Assembly (NCBI GenBank): GCA_964496245.1
Contig: CAZBZG010000037.1
Location: 1 to 22,899 of the forward strand
Direction: 5' to 3'
Source: CAZBZG01 sp964496245
GTDB taxonomy: Bacteria > Planctomycetota > SZUA-567
DNA: 22,899 nucleotides
The notes under the pieces: model-generated
Told to the model about the DNA's origin: nothing
The model's input: only the letters and a program-made list of their open reading frames with translations
Databases searched by the model: none
Program-made: the position numbers and the translations under genes
Shown here: positions 1 to 8,657 of the stretch, one piece after another
Layout: every line of letters begins with the position of its first letter
Numbering within the stretch: the stretch's first letter is position 1

Positions 1-1413
<1,413 letters not shown>

Positions 1414-1453
1414 ATCCGACGACGCGAACCCGACGTTCCCAACGGTTCACGCG

Positions 1454-1487
1454 CAGGCCCCCGGCTTCGGCCGGGGGTCTGTCTTTG
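1454..1487 (+). terminator. Rho-independent terminator after dnaK
   Basis: A 12-bp stem (one G-U pair) closed by a TTCG tetraloop: arm CCCCCGGC at 1458-1465, loop 1466-1469, arm GCCGGGGG at 1470-1477, extended outward by CAGG/TCTG. It is followed by TCTTT. It lies 40 nt after the dnaK stop codon. Confidence 0.85.
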
Positions 1488-1724
1488 GCTCACAGGCGCA
1501 GCAGGGGCCCGCGTGGACGCGCGACAGCCGCATGCCTTGACGGCCGGCGGAGCCGGCGGTAGAGTGGCGACGGCGTTCGGGTCCGCGACGGAATAAGTGT
1601 GCCATCGCGGACCCTTAGAAGCAAGCAGACCGGGACGCGGACGGGGCCCTGGCGCTTCGGCGCACCGGTCCCGTCTGAGCCTCATTCGACAGGGCGCGCG
1701 TCAAGGACCCCAGCGACATTTCGC
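1488..1724. other. Gene-free spacer with two stable hairpins
   Basis: I see no credible gene here. Two inverted repeats stand out. The first is a perfect 10-bp stem, GGGTCCGCGA at 1579-1588 with TCGCGGACCC at 1605-1614, around a 16-nt loop. The second pairs GACGGGGCC at 1640-1648 with GGTCCCGTC at 1667-1675 (one G-U) and holds an inner GCGC-TTCG-GCGC hairpin. Neither has a T-tract. They could be part of a small structured RNA, an mRNA processing element or a repeat; nothing in the sequence decides between these. Confidence 0.5.
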
Positions 1725-1752
1725 TTGCTCCCTGCCAACCGGGCCGGATAAT
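1725..1752 (+). promoter_or_regulatory. Probable sigma70-type promoter for the lipoprotein gene
   Basis: TTGCTC (1725-1730), 16-bp spacer, GATAAT (1747-1752). The predicted start of transcription is near 1759, giving a leader of about 78 nt before the ATG at 1837. The TTGC-type -35 matches other promoters in the window. Confidence 0.5.
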
Positions 1753-1836
1753 GAGGCTCGCCGACGAAAACCTTGCAGCTGCGAACGAAAGAAGCGGGCT
1801 TGTCGGTATATGCGTCTTTTCTGAAAGGAACAACCG

Positions 1837-2295
1837 ATGGCGAAGTGGACCCCGTTGCCCTTGGTCCTGGTGCTCCTGGCTGGTTGCGGCCAACCCGCGG
1901 TGGAAACGCCCGAAGTCGGCCTGCTGAATCTCGGGCAGATCCAATTCCAGGGGCTGGGCGGAACAGCCGTCCTGCGACTGCGTCTGGGCAACCCCAACGC
2001 AGACCCGGTCGTGCTCCAGGGCGTGCGGGTGCGCCTGCTCGCAAACGGCAGCAAGTTTTGCAAGGGCATGACAGGAATCGACAAGCCGATCCCGCCGTAC
2101 GAACACCTGGAGGTGGACGTGCCCGCGTCCCTCTCCAACCTGGCGCTGATCCGGGCCGCCGCCAGTTCCGCCATGAGCGGCAAGATCCAGTACCGCATGC
2201 AGACCACTCTCACGTTCGAAGACCATGAGGGAACGCGGCACACCCGCACTGAGACAAAGAACGGCGATCTGGACGCAGGCGTTCTGAAGCGATAG
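1837..2295 (+). CDS. LEA14/WHy-like lipoprotein
   Basis: Small predicted lipoprotein of 152 residues. The N-terminus is a short lysine-containing signal sequence, a leucine/valine-rich core and a lipobox (LLAGC) with the modified cysteine near residue 17, so the mature protein should be lipid-anchored in an envelope membrane. The rest resembles the LEA type 2 / WHy beta-sandwich: a segment reading LRLRLGNPNADPVVLQGVRV, where the motif of asparagine-proline followed by hydrophobic strands is typical, then a strand-rich C-terminal half. LEA14-like proteins are usually linked to stress or envelope roles, but the exact function is unknown. The start is supported by an AAGGA ribosome site at 1825-1829. 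The next gene follows 48 nt downstream on the same strand, so the two may be co-transcribed. Confidence 0.8.
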   Translation: MAKWTPLPLVLVLLAGCGQPAVETPEVGLLNLGQIQFQGLGGTAVLRLRLGNPNADPVVLQGVRVRLLANGSKFCKGMTGIDKPIPPYEHLEVDVPASLSNLALIRAAASSAMSGKIQYRMQTTLTFEDHEGTRHTRTETKNGDLDAGVLKR

Positions 2296-2343
2296 GCGCC
2301 CGGATCGCGCGCCAGCCGGCCCGGCGGTACCGGAGGAGGGGGC

Positions 2344-3288
2344 ATGACCGCGGACTGGGAAGACCCGAAGATCAGCCTGACCAAGGTTCCGCTCGCCTTT
2401 GCCAAGCAGTGTGTGCTGCTCAAGGCCGCCCGCTGGAACAACGAGGAAATCCTCCAGGCCGGCACCGAGATCACCGACGAGCTCATCGCCGACTACCGCG
2501 ACATTGCGATGTATCTGCCCGTCTCGCTGCGCGGCCAGCCCACGCCATCGGCCACCGTGGTCATGGTCCGCCAGAACATCGATGCCTACCGCCTCCAGCA
2601 GAAGAGCGAGAAGGTCCGCGACATCTCCCAAAGCTGCGAGGCAGGCGAGGTCGTGTTCGAGCAGGGCGACACCGAGAACCAGGACTGCTTCTTCCTGACC
2701 GAAGGGGCGGTCGACGTGGAGGTGGACGCCCAGACCGTGGCAACCATCCGCGAACCCGGCCAGCCCATCGGCGAGATGTCCTTTCTCACCGAAGAGCCGC
2801 GCTCGGCCACCATCCGGGCGGTCGAGCCATCCAAGCTCTTGTGCGTGCCCAAGAAGGAGAAGAAGCACCTCCTGCGAAGCAATCCCACCATCGTCAAGAC
2901 GCTGATGGATGCGCTGGTCAAGCGGCTCAAGCAGACATCGCAGCGCCTGGCCGAGGTCCAGGCCGTGGCCGCGAGAGCCGAGGCAGACGCCGAACGCCTG
3001 CAGGCCGAACTCGAACGGGTTCGGGAAAACGGCCGCACACTCGCGCGCCACACCGAGAAGGAGCTCGGCGTCCGCCGGGGCGATTTCGATCTGTTCGAGC
3101 GCCTTCTGGCCCGCGTGGAGGAGGCCTGCGGCACACAACCCGACCAGGGGGGCATGGACACCGCCCTAGGGCTTCTACACGACTACCGCTCGTATCTGGC
3201 CGCCCGCGGTTTTTCCAAGGTGGCCGAGCCCGTCTTCTCGCCGGAGCAGATGCCGCCCGCCCTCCGGGCCCTGCTGGAAGAAGCGTGA
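2344..3288 (+). CDS. Cyclic-nucleotide-binding-domain protein with coiled coil
   Basis: Protein of 314 residues with one recognisable domain: a CRP/PKA-type cyclic nucleotide-binding fold at about residues 84-190. It shows the strand pair VVFEQGDTENQDCFFLTEG and the phosphate-binding cassette at 142-158, IGEMSFLTEEPRSATIR, with the conserved glutamate (E144) and arginine (R153). Residues 1-83 have no family I recognise. The domain is followed by a charged heptad-like helix (about 190-232), probably a coiled coil for self-association, and a helical tail. There is no C-terminal helix-turn-helix, so it is not a CRP/FNR transcription factor; a scaffold or signalling adaptor role is more likely. 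Strong ribosome site GGAGGAGG at 2332-2339. Whether it binds cAMP, c-di-GMP or nothing cannot be told from sequence. Confidence 0.85.
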   Translation: MTADWEDPKISLTKVPLAFAKQCVLLKAARWNNEEILQAGTEITDELIADYRDIAMYLPVSLRGQPTPSATVVMVRQNIDAYRLQQKSEKVRDISQSCEAGEVVFEQGDTENQDCFFLTEGAVDVEVDAQTVATIREPGQPIGEMSFLTEEPRSATIRAVEPSKLLCVPKKEKKHLLRSNPTIVKTLMDALVKRLKQTSQRLAEVQAVAARAEADAERLQAELERVRENGRTLARHTEKELGVRRGDFDLFERLLARVEEACGTQPDQGGMDTALGLLHDYRSYLAARGFSKVAEPVFSPEQMPPALRALLEEA

Positions 3289-3371
3289 GGCCCAGCATGG
3301 ATCGGCCCGAACTGCTTTGCAGCACGGGAGAAGCGCAGGGCTCCCGGCTCTTGCGCAGGTCCTTTTCGGCC

Positions 3372-3400
3372 TTGCGTTTTCCGGCCGGGTGTGGTATAGA
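3372..3400 (+). promoter_or_regulatory. Sigma70-type promoter for the TPR/alpha-CTD gene
   Basis: TTGCGT (3372-3377), 17-bp spacer, TATAGA (3395-3400). Transcription would begin near 3407. This argues for the ATG at 3500 rather than the longer open frame that begins at 3317, upstream of the promoter. The leader would be about 93 nt and contains a hairpin. Confidence 0.7.
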
Positions 3401-3429
3401 AGGGACCCCTATTGGAGCCCAGTCGCGTG

Positions 3430-3450
3430 CGGGCCCGCCTCGCGGGCCCG
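3430..3450 (+). other. Perfect hairpin in the 5' leader
   Basis: Nine-bp perfect stem CGGGCCCGC (3430-3438) with GCGGGCCCG (3442-3450) and a 3-nt loop. No T-tract follows. It lies between the promoter at 3372-3400 and the start codon at 3500, so it is in the untranslated leader and could affect attenuation, stability or protein binding. Confidence 0.6.
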
Positions 3451-3499
3451 TCTGATGGTGACTGAGGCGAGTCGAACCGAGCGCGGGAGATCACGACGC

Positions 3500-4816
3500 A
3501 TGACCACGCAGACAGCGGAATCGAAGACACATGAAATCCTCCTGGCCGACACTCTCGACATCGAGAGCGCGCTGCACATGCGGCACTGGGCCCGCCAGTA
3601 CAAGTCGGAGCGCAAGGCCCTGGAGCATGCGCTCCCGTCGGCCCGACGCATGTCCAACAATGCGGGCCGCCTGGCCGTCGCATACTGGGCCCTGGATCGG
3701 ATCAACGCGGCGCTGGAGCACGCGGACAAGGAGGTCAAGGATCCCCTGTGCGTGCTGCTCCAGGGAATCATCGCCGAGGAGGCGGGCAAGTGCGACGAGG
3801 CCCTCAAGCATTACCAGAAGGCGGCTGAGCTCGCACCCTCCTCCCCACCGTGCGTCCTGCGGCAGCTCTCGGCCATGCGCAAGCTGGGGCAGACAGACGA
3901 AGCGCTGGCCCTGATCGAGAAGCTGCGCAAGGAGTTTTCGGACAAAGCGGATCTGGCGTACTATGAGGGGCGCTGCTACGAGGACAGGCTCGAATACCAG
4001 AAGGCACTCGACTGTTACGAGCGCGCCATGGCGATCAATGAGCGCCACGCCGAGGCCATCTTCCATGCCGCGCGCCTCTGCGATCAGCGGGGCCTGACCG
4101 AGGAGGCCAAGGAGCTTTACCGCAAGCTCGGCCCAGGCAAGGAATCGACCTATCTGAGCGCCTGCATGAACCTCGCCCTGATCTACGAAGACGAGGGCGA
4201 CTTCGACAACGCCATCCTCTGCTGCCAGCGCGTGCTCAAGGTGAACCCGAACAACACCCGCGCGCGCCTGTTTCTGTCGGACATCGAGGCGTCTTCGGAC
4301 ATGTATTATTCGCCCGAGGAGACCAAGCAGTCCGAGCAGCTCGAGGCCGTGCTGCGGACGCCGGTGAGCGACTTCGAACTCTCGGTCCGCAGCCGCAACT
4401 GCTTGGCGAGCATGAACATCCAGACCCTCGGGGACCTCGTCAAGAAGACCGAGAGCGAGATGCTCGCGTACAAGAACTTCGGCGAAACCAGCCTCCGGGA
4501 GATCAAGGACATTCTGTCCAGCCGCGCCCTGCGGCTCGGCATGATGCGCGAAGACGCGGCCACGCGCGCGGCCATGGAGCGGGCCCGCCGCAACGCCAAC
4601 CAGGAACTCCTGAACAAGCCCATCGCGGAAATGGAGCTGGGGGTGCGCAGCCGCAAGTGCATGGAGCGGCTTCAGATCAAGACCATCGGCGAACTGGTGA
4701 GCAGGACCGAGCCCGAACTCGCGTCCACCGATAACTTCGGGCGCGTCTCCCTCAACGAAATCAAGAAGCGCCTGAACGAGATGGGATTGTCGCTCAAGCA
4801 TCCCGAGGAGGCGTAG
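3500..4816 (+). CDS. TPR protein with two RNA polymerase alpha C-terminal domains
   Basis: Protein of 438 residues. Residues about 60-255 form tetratricopeptide-type helix pairs (for example ADLAYYEGRCYEDRLEYQKA at 150-169 and LALIYEDEGDFDNAILCCQR at 225-244). They are followed by two copies of the alpha-CTD fold of RNA polymerase: about 285-348 and 370-434. Both copies keep the DNA-contacting segment equivalent to E. coli alpha 265-269 (SVRSRNC at 295-301 with R297; GVRSRKC at 381-387 with R383) and the second helix-hairpin-helix (NFGETSLREIKDIL; NFGRVSLNEIKKRL). No alpha N-terminal assembly domain is present, so this is not RpoA. Known family: TPR plus alpha-CTD proteins of PVC-type bacteria, function unknown. 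I infer a DNA-binding or transcription-associated adaptor. The ATG at 3500 has GGGAGA upstream and fits the promoter at 3372-3400. ruvA follows 191 bp downstream. Confidence 0.9.
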   Translation: MTTQTAESKTHEILLADTLDIESALHMRHWARQYKSERKALEHALPSARRMSNNAGRLAVAYWALDRINAALEHADKEVKDPLCVLLQGIIAEEAGKCDEALKHYQKAAELAPSSPPCVLRQLSAMRKLGQTDEALALIEKLRKEFSDKADLAYYEGRCYEDRLEYQKALDCYERAMAINERHAEAIFHAARLCDQRGLTEEAKELYRKLGPGKESTYLSACMNLALIYEDEGDFDNAILCCQRVLKVNPNNTRARLFLSDIEASSDMYYSPEETKQSEQLEAVLRTPVSDFELSVRSRNCLASMNIQTLGDLVKKTESEMLAYKNFGETSLREIKDILSSRALRLGMMREDAATRAAMERARRNANQELLNKPIAEMELGVRSRKCMERLQIKTIGELVSRTEPELASTDNFGRVSLNEIKKRLNEMGLSLKHPEEA

Positions 4817-4870
4817 TCGAGGCTGGCGCGGGGCCCGTCCGGTCAGGACTGCAATTGCGGGTGCGGGTGC

Positions 4871-4894
4871 CATGCCCATCCGCGGATGGGCATG
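4871..4894. repeat. Perfect 24-bp palindrome upstream of ruvA
   Basis: Half-site CATGCCCATCCG followed directly by its exact reverse complement. As RNA it would fold as a 10-bp stem with a CGCG loop, but no T-tract follows on either strand. It lies 55 bp after the TPR/alpha-CTD gene and 113 bp before the ruvA start, so it could be a dimeric protein site or a transcript-end hairpin. Confidence 0.7.
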
Positions 4895-5007
4895 CGAAGA
4901 GATATCTGCCTGTGTTTGCCTGACCTGTCTACCGTGGGGTGGACATGGCGCCCCCAAGCGGTTGAGGGCGTGGGCGCGAGTAGAGCGCACGTGGAGTCGG
5001 CGCGCCG

Positions 5008-5577
5008 GTGTACGATCACATTCGCGGAACCCTGACGCACGTATCGCCCACGCGCCTGGTCGTGGAGGCCGCAGGCGTGGGGTATGATCTGACCGTGCCC
5101 CTGACGGTCAGCCAGCGGGCGCCCGCTCCGGGCAGCGACCTTACGGTCCTCACCCACCTCGTGGTGCGCGAGGACGTGCACCAGCTCTACGGCTTTTTGC
5201 GCGAGGAGGAGCGAAACCTCTTCCGCGCCCTGATCGCCCTCAAGGGCGTGGGCGCGGCCATGGCGCTGGCCATCCTGTCCGCGGCCTCGCCCCAGGACTT
5301 CACCCTCGCCATCGAGCGCCAGGACACGGGATTTTTCAAAAAGATCAAGGGCATCGGCGAGAAGAGCGCCAAGCGCATCATTCTCGAGCTCAAGGGAGCC
5401 GAGACCATGCTCCCGGCCGGCGGGGCGCCCGCGGCCGGCGGGAAGGCGGGCGACGCAGTGGCCGCGCTCCAGACCATGGGCCTCTCTCAGCGCGAGGCTG
5501 TGGCGCGGGTGGAGAAGGCACTCGCCGCCGAGCCGGAACTCTCCCTGGAAAACCTGGTCAAACGCGCGTTGCAGTAG
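5008..5577 (+). CDS. ruvA: Holliday junction branch migration protein RuvA
   Basis: DNA-binding subunit of the RuvAB complex: a RuvA tetramer holds the four-way junction while RuvB motors drive branch migration in recombinational repair. The 189 residues cover all three domains: N-terminal OB fold starting YDHIRGTLTHVSPTRLVVEA, two helix-hairpin-helix motifs (ALKGVGAAMALAIL at 77-90; KGIGEKSAKRIILELK at 114-129), a Gly/Ala linker, then the RuvB-binding domain III (about 148-189). Length is within the family range of about 190-205. The start is GTG at 5008, placed by the conserved N-terminus; a GGAG lies about 12 nt upstream. ruvB and ruvC, often adjacent, are absent here. The 3' end overlaps the convergent DUF5714 frame by 20 bp and no terminator is visible. 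Confidence 0.96.
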   Translation: MYDHIRGTLTHVSPTRLVVEAAGVGYDLTVPLTVSQRAPAPGSDLTVLTHLVVREDVHQLYGFLREEERNLFRALIALKGVGAAMALAILSAASPQDFTLAIERQDTGFFKKIKGIGEKSAKRIILELKGAETMLPAGGAPAAGGKAGDAVAALQTMGLSQREAVARVEKALAAEPELSLENLVKRALQ

Positions 5578-6130
5578 CCTCTCCGTCAACCCGTGGGCAC
5601 ACGTTCACAGAGCCTGTCGCCACCGGTGCAGCGCATCCGGCCGCCGGCGCAAGTGGACACGCTGCCCCGGCGCACGCGGCGTTCCGATCCATCTGTTGGC
5701 AGACGAGCGGCGCGTCGGCCAGCAGCAAGATGGGCAGATGCTCCTGCGACAGGTCCGCGGCCACGCGCAGGGCGGTCCAGATCTCCCGCTGGCAGCACCG
5801 GGCGGCCTGGAGGGACGCCATCTCCCGCATGACGGTCTGGCCCGCCTGCATCACTGCCTGGCGTTCGCGCGCGGCCAGCGGGTGGGCGCCGAGGATCAAC
5901 GCGAACGCGGCGCCCACGCCCGCGGCCGCGCCGCAGACGCCGAAAAATCCGCACGTTCCGCCCGGCACCTGCCGGCCCCGCTGGATGCCGCGGCGAATCG
6001 TCTCCGCGTCCACCTCGCCCCCGCGGTTGCGGTAGGTCGCGAGGATGATGGCCGGCACGAGCGCGTGGTGTTCGGGACCGTTCGCCGGGAACGTGGGATG
6101 GGCGCGGAGGGCGGCGAGCAGAGCGATCAT
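5558..6130 (-). CDS. DUF5714 domain protein, last gene of the operon
   Basis: Coordinates run from the first ATG in frame (190 residues), but recognisable sequence starts earlier, so this is probably not the true N-terminus (see 6131-6331). The family is a domain of unknown function I recognise from GPEHH (18-22), VPAIILATYRNRGGE (25-39), a GTC...GVCGAAAGVG segment (58-73) and conserved cysteine clusters: C60, C66, RCC at 111-113, C144, C153 and C158. The many cysteines suggest metal or metalloid binding. In relatives I believe this domain follows an ArsM-like methyltransferase, either as a neighbour or fused; here it lies directly behind one. The final 30 residues are low in recognisable sequence and run convergently into the end of ruvA. 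The biochemical role is unknown. Confidence 0.7.
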   Translation of the reverse strand: MIALLAALRAHPTFPANGPEHHALVPAIILATYRNRGGEVDAETIRRGIQRGRQVPGGTCGFFGVCGAAAGVGAAFALILGAHPLAARERQAVMQAGQTVMREMASLQAARCCQREIWTALRVAADLSQEHLPILLLADAPLVCQQMDRNAACAGAACPLAPAAGCAAPVATGSVNVCPRVDGEATATRV

Positions 6131-6331
6131 GTCCGTCTCTTCGGTCTCGAGGCAGATGCGCTCAATCCATGCGAGCGCGTCCTCCGCGTGGCACGCGTCA
6201 CAGACGAAGTGCCCGTCCTCGCAGAGCGTCTCAGCGGCATGTCGCGTCTTGCAGTAGTAGCAGGCGTGCTCCTGGGGTCTGTCCAGATACTGGAGGGCCG
6301 CACGCGCAGGACGCTTCCGCCGCCGCGTCCA
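6131..6331 (-). pseudogene. Start-less N-terminal extension of the DUF5714 frame
   Basis: The DUF5714 frame is open back to a TGA at 6332-6334. It encodes family-like, cysteine-rich sequence from about 6298 on: ALQYLDRPQEHACYYC, then LCEDGHFVCDACHAED. No ATG, GTG or TTG exists in this stretch; the only near-cognate codon is CTG at 6284-6286. The region overlaps the end of the methyltransferase frame, which stays convincing up to SCACG (codons 6308-6297) and then becomes unfamiliar before its stop at 6231. A one-base shift near 6296-6308 would join the two into one radical SAM-methyltransferase-DUF5714 protein. Causes could be an assembly indel, a real mutation or programmed frameshifting. Confidence 0.6.
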
Positions 6332-8606
6332 TCACCGCGCCTTGTTCGTCCAGCCGGAAGAGCGACGGATCGTCGGGCGTTGCGTCGGTCGAGACCGTGC
6401 GCGTCTCCCCGGCCGGCAACACGGTTCCGTCGGTCAGAGTGATGCTTCGGAACGGTCCGGCGTAGAGCACGCGCCGGCGCGCCGCGGCCCCAGGCCGCTC
6501 GGCTGCGAACGTCATGCTGAAGAACGGGTGACCCTGCACAGTCCGGTAGGGGAAGCGTCGCAGCACGCGCGCTGCGGTGAAACCGGTCTCCTCCAGCAAA
6601 CGGAAGAGATCGGTCTGGGTGAGCGCGCCCGCGATGCACTCCCCGTGCAGGACCGGATCGTTGCGTAGATCTGCACCGGGACGAACTTCGCAGACCACGT
6701 CCGAGACCACGAGTCGGCCGCCCGGCCGCAGCACGCGCAGGATCTCGACAAAGGTTTGGCGCTTGTGCGTGGAGAGATTGAGCACGCAGTTGGAGAGCAC
6801 CACGTCCTGGCTCGCGTCCGCGAGCGGCAGCGCTTCGAGCAGCCCCTTTTGAAATGCCAGGTTGTCGTACCCGAGGCGTTCGCGCACGGCTGCGGCGCCT
6901 TCCCGGGCGCGCGTGAGCATGGGGTCCAGCATGTCGATGCCGACCACGCGACCCCGTTCGCCCACGCGGGCGGCAGCGATAAAGCACTCGAGGNNNNNNN
7001 NNNCGAGGCCCGTGCCCGCGCCCAGGTCCGTGACGGTCTCGCCCGGGACGAGGTCTGCGTCGAGCACGGGGCTGCCGCAACCGTAGCCGCGAAAGCGGAA
7101 GGCGGGCGGAATGTGATCCATGGCTTCCGCGGGATACCCGGCCGTGTTGAGGATATCGGTCCTGGGCGCTACGGCCGCGCGCGTGTAGAAATCCCGGATC
7201 ACAGCCCGGCTCCCTGTGGACGTCGCGCCGAGGAGGCAGTTGGAGTGGGTGAGCGCAACCGCACCGTGCCCGCCGCAGGCCTTCAGGACCTCGCCCATCC
7301 GCAGCCGGAGTCGGGGAGGTCCCTCCGCCAGCGGCAAGGCGCACTCGCGGGCGATCAGCCAGAGCAGCATCTCCTGGTGAAGCGGGGCGTACGGGTCCGA
7401 CCCCGAGAACCCGTGGCCGTGCGCGACCACGTGGTCGGGATCGCCGCCCCCCAGCAGGAAGCGGAACGGATCGTCCGTGCCGGCCACCGTGGTCCGCCGG
7501 AGCCCTTCCAGCACCGGACTCGTCCGCCAGGCATCGGCCAGGCGTCCCGGAATAGCCGTGGCGAGCGCTTCCACGCCCACGGTCGCAGCCGTGGGAAAGA
7601 GGCGTCCGTCTGGACCTACGGCAGCGGACTCCCAGCCGGCGTTGCTGCCATCGTGCCGCGTGCCAGGCGGGGCGAACGCCTGGCTCCGGAGCGCATCCAG
7701 GTTGTCGATGCCGATGCCGCACGCTTCGGCACGGCACGCAGCTTCCTGGAACGGCTCGGCAATGGACCGGGGCGCAACGAACCGCTCGACTGCGCCGCGG
7801 CCGCGGATGAAGTACCAGAGATAGTGGAGGTTGCCGGCCCCGAGCCGAGCGGCTTGCTCGACCACAGCGGGCATGTCCGCCGCATTGTCGCGCGTCACGC
7901 ACATGCTCACGGTGAAGGGAAAGCCCCGCTCGCGCAGCGCGGCAAGCGAGGCTTCCAGGCGCGCGAACGCACCCGCGCCGCGAATCGCGTCGTGCCGCTC
8001 CGGCAGCCCGTCCACGCTCACCTGCAGGTGGAAGCGTTCGGCCGGCCAGCGGGAGAGGTCTTCGCAAAACGCCGGGAGCTGGAGGCCGTTGGTGAGGACC
8101 ACCACGTGCGCGTCGTTCAGACCGAGGAGCGCGTCCACGATCCGGGCAAATGCCGGGTGCACGAGCGGCTCGCCGCCCGTGAGTGCGAAGACCCGGCACC
8201 CGAGGTCGGCAGCTTGGCGCGCGAGCGCCAGGAGCCGATCGGCCGGGAGCTCTGCGCGCGCTCCCGGCGAGGAGGCGAAGAGGCAGTGCCGGCAGGCCAG
8301 ATCGCACCGGTCGGTCATGTGGAACCAGAGCTCGCGGATGTGTTGCGCAACGAGCACGTCCGCGCGGCCGACGTAGGGCTCGGGCGCCGGTGCAGCCAGA
8401 CGTTCGAGGAAGCGTTGGCTCGCCAGGTCGGGGGTGCCAGCGGATCGGCCCGCCTGCAGGTCCTGCAGCAGCCGGTCGCCAGCGGCATTGGGCACGAACC
8501 AGTCCGGGCCGGCGGGCTGGAGATAGATCGGCACGCGTCCGCTCTCGAACCGGACCCAGGCACTGGGATCGAATGCGTGCGAAGCGGGTTCGTTTCGGTC
8601 ATACAT
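6231..8606 (-). CDS. Radical SAM enzyme fused to ArsM-like methyltransferase
   Basis: Large fusion, 791 codons counting the N gap. Residues about 18-72 resemble a small PqqD-like leader domain. A radical SAM core follows with the 4Fe-4S motif C101-x3-C105-x2-C108 and ALTGGEPLVHP (141-151). A middle segment (about 330-460) ends in LTHSNCLLG. From about 465 comes a class I SAM methyltransferase of the arsenite methyltransferase (ArsM) type: GYGCGSPV (C510), DLGAGTG (527-533), GRVVGIDMLDPML, VLSNCVLNLS (C607) and HGECIAGAL (C657). These are the positions of the three As(III)-binding cysteines of ArsM. I infer action on a methylated arsenic or similar thiophilic substrate. The ATG at 8606 has GAGGAG upstream and lies 51 bp after the transferase gene. 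Caveats: the N gap at 6994-7003 and a probable frameshift near 6300, after which the last ~20 residues look wrong. Confidence 0.85.
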   Translation of the reverse strand: MYDRNEPASHAFDPSAWVRFESGRVPIYLQPAGPDWFVPNAAGDRLLQDLQAGRSAGTPDLASQRFLERLAAPAPEPYVGRADVLVAQHIRELWFHMTDRCDLACRHCLFASSPGARAELPADRLLALARQAADLGCRVFALTGGEPLVHPAFARIVDALLGLNDAHVVVLTNGLQLPAFCEDLSRWPAERFHLQVSVDGLPERHDAIRGAGAFARLEASLAALRERGFPFTVSMCVTRDNAADMPAVVEQAARLGAGNLHYLWYFIRGRGAVERFVAPRSIAEPFQEAACRAEACGIGIDNLDALRSQAFAPPGTRHDGSNAGWESAAVGPDGRLFPTAATVGVEALATAIPGRLADAWRTSPVLEGLRRTTVAGTDDPFRFLLGGGDPDHVVAHGHGFSGSDPYAPLHQEMLLWLIARECALPLAEGPPRLRLRMGEVLKACGGHGAVALTHSNCLLGATSTGSRAVIRDFYTRAAVAPRTDILNTAGYPAEAMDHIPPAFRFRGYGCGSPVLDADLVPGETVTDLGAGTGLXXXXLECFIAAARVGERGRVVGIDMLDPMLTRAREGAAAVRERLGYDNLAFQKGLLEALPLADASQDVVLSNCVLNLSTHKRQTFVEILRVLRPGGRLVVSDVVCEVRPGADLRNDPVLHGECIAGALTQTDLFRLLEETGFTAARVLRRFPYRTVQGHPFFSMTFAAERPGAAARRRVLYAGPFRSITLTDGTVLPAGETRTVSTDATPDDPSLFRLDEQGAVMDAAAEASCACGPPVSGQTPGARLLLLQDATCR
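6994..7003. other. Assembly gap (10 N) inside the methyltransferase motif
   Basis: Ten N bases interrupt the SAM-binding motif. CGAGG occurs immediately on both sides (6989-6993 and 7004-7008). Collapsing the Ns plus one copy removes exactly 15 bases, keeps the frame and gives DLGAGTGLECFIAAARVG, which matches the expected ArsM-type motif with no missing residue. The gap is therefore probably an overlap placed as a fixed-size gap. Confidence 0.9.
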
Positions 8607-8657
8607 GCGTGCCGTCTCCTCTGCAGCCTCCTCTGCTGCGCGCGCAGCTCCCCCGGT

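Noticed and set aside
1597..1824. 75-codon open frame before the lipoprotein
   Set aside because: No ribosome site, Arg-rich composition, and it covers the hairpins and the promoter.
3317..3499. Upstream extension of the TPR/alpha-CTD gene
   Set aside because: A good promoter at 3372-3400 lies inside it, and the extension has no conserved sequence.
4817..5007. E. coli-type LexA box for ruvA
   Set aside because: No CTGT-N8-ACAG sequence is present; only the unrelated palindrome at 4871-4894.
6231..6233. UGA at the end of the methyltransferase frame as a selenocysteine codon (the transferases were once called selenodomain-associated)
   Set aside because: Read-through meets another TGA ten codons later and gives no family-like sequence; the adjacent frame does.
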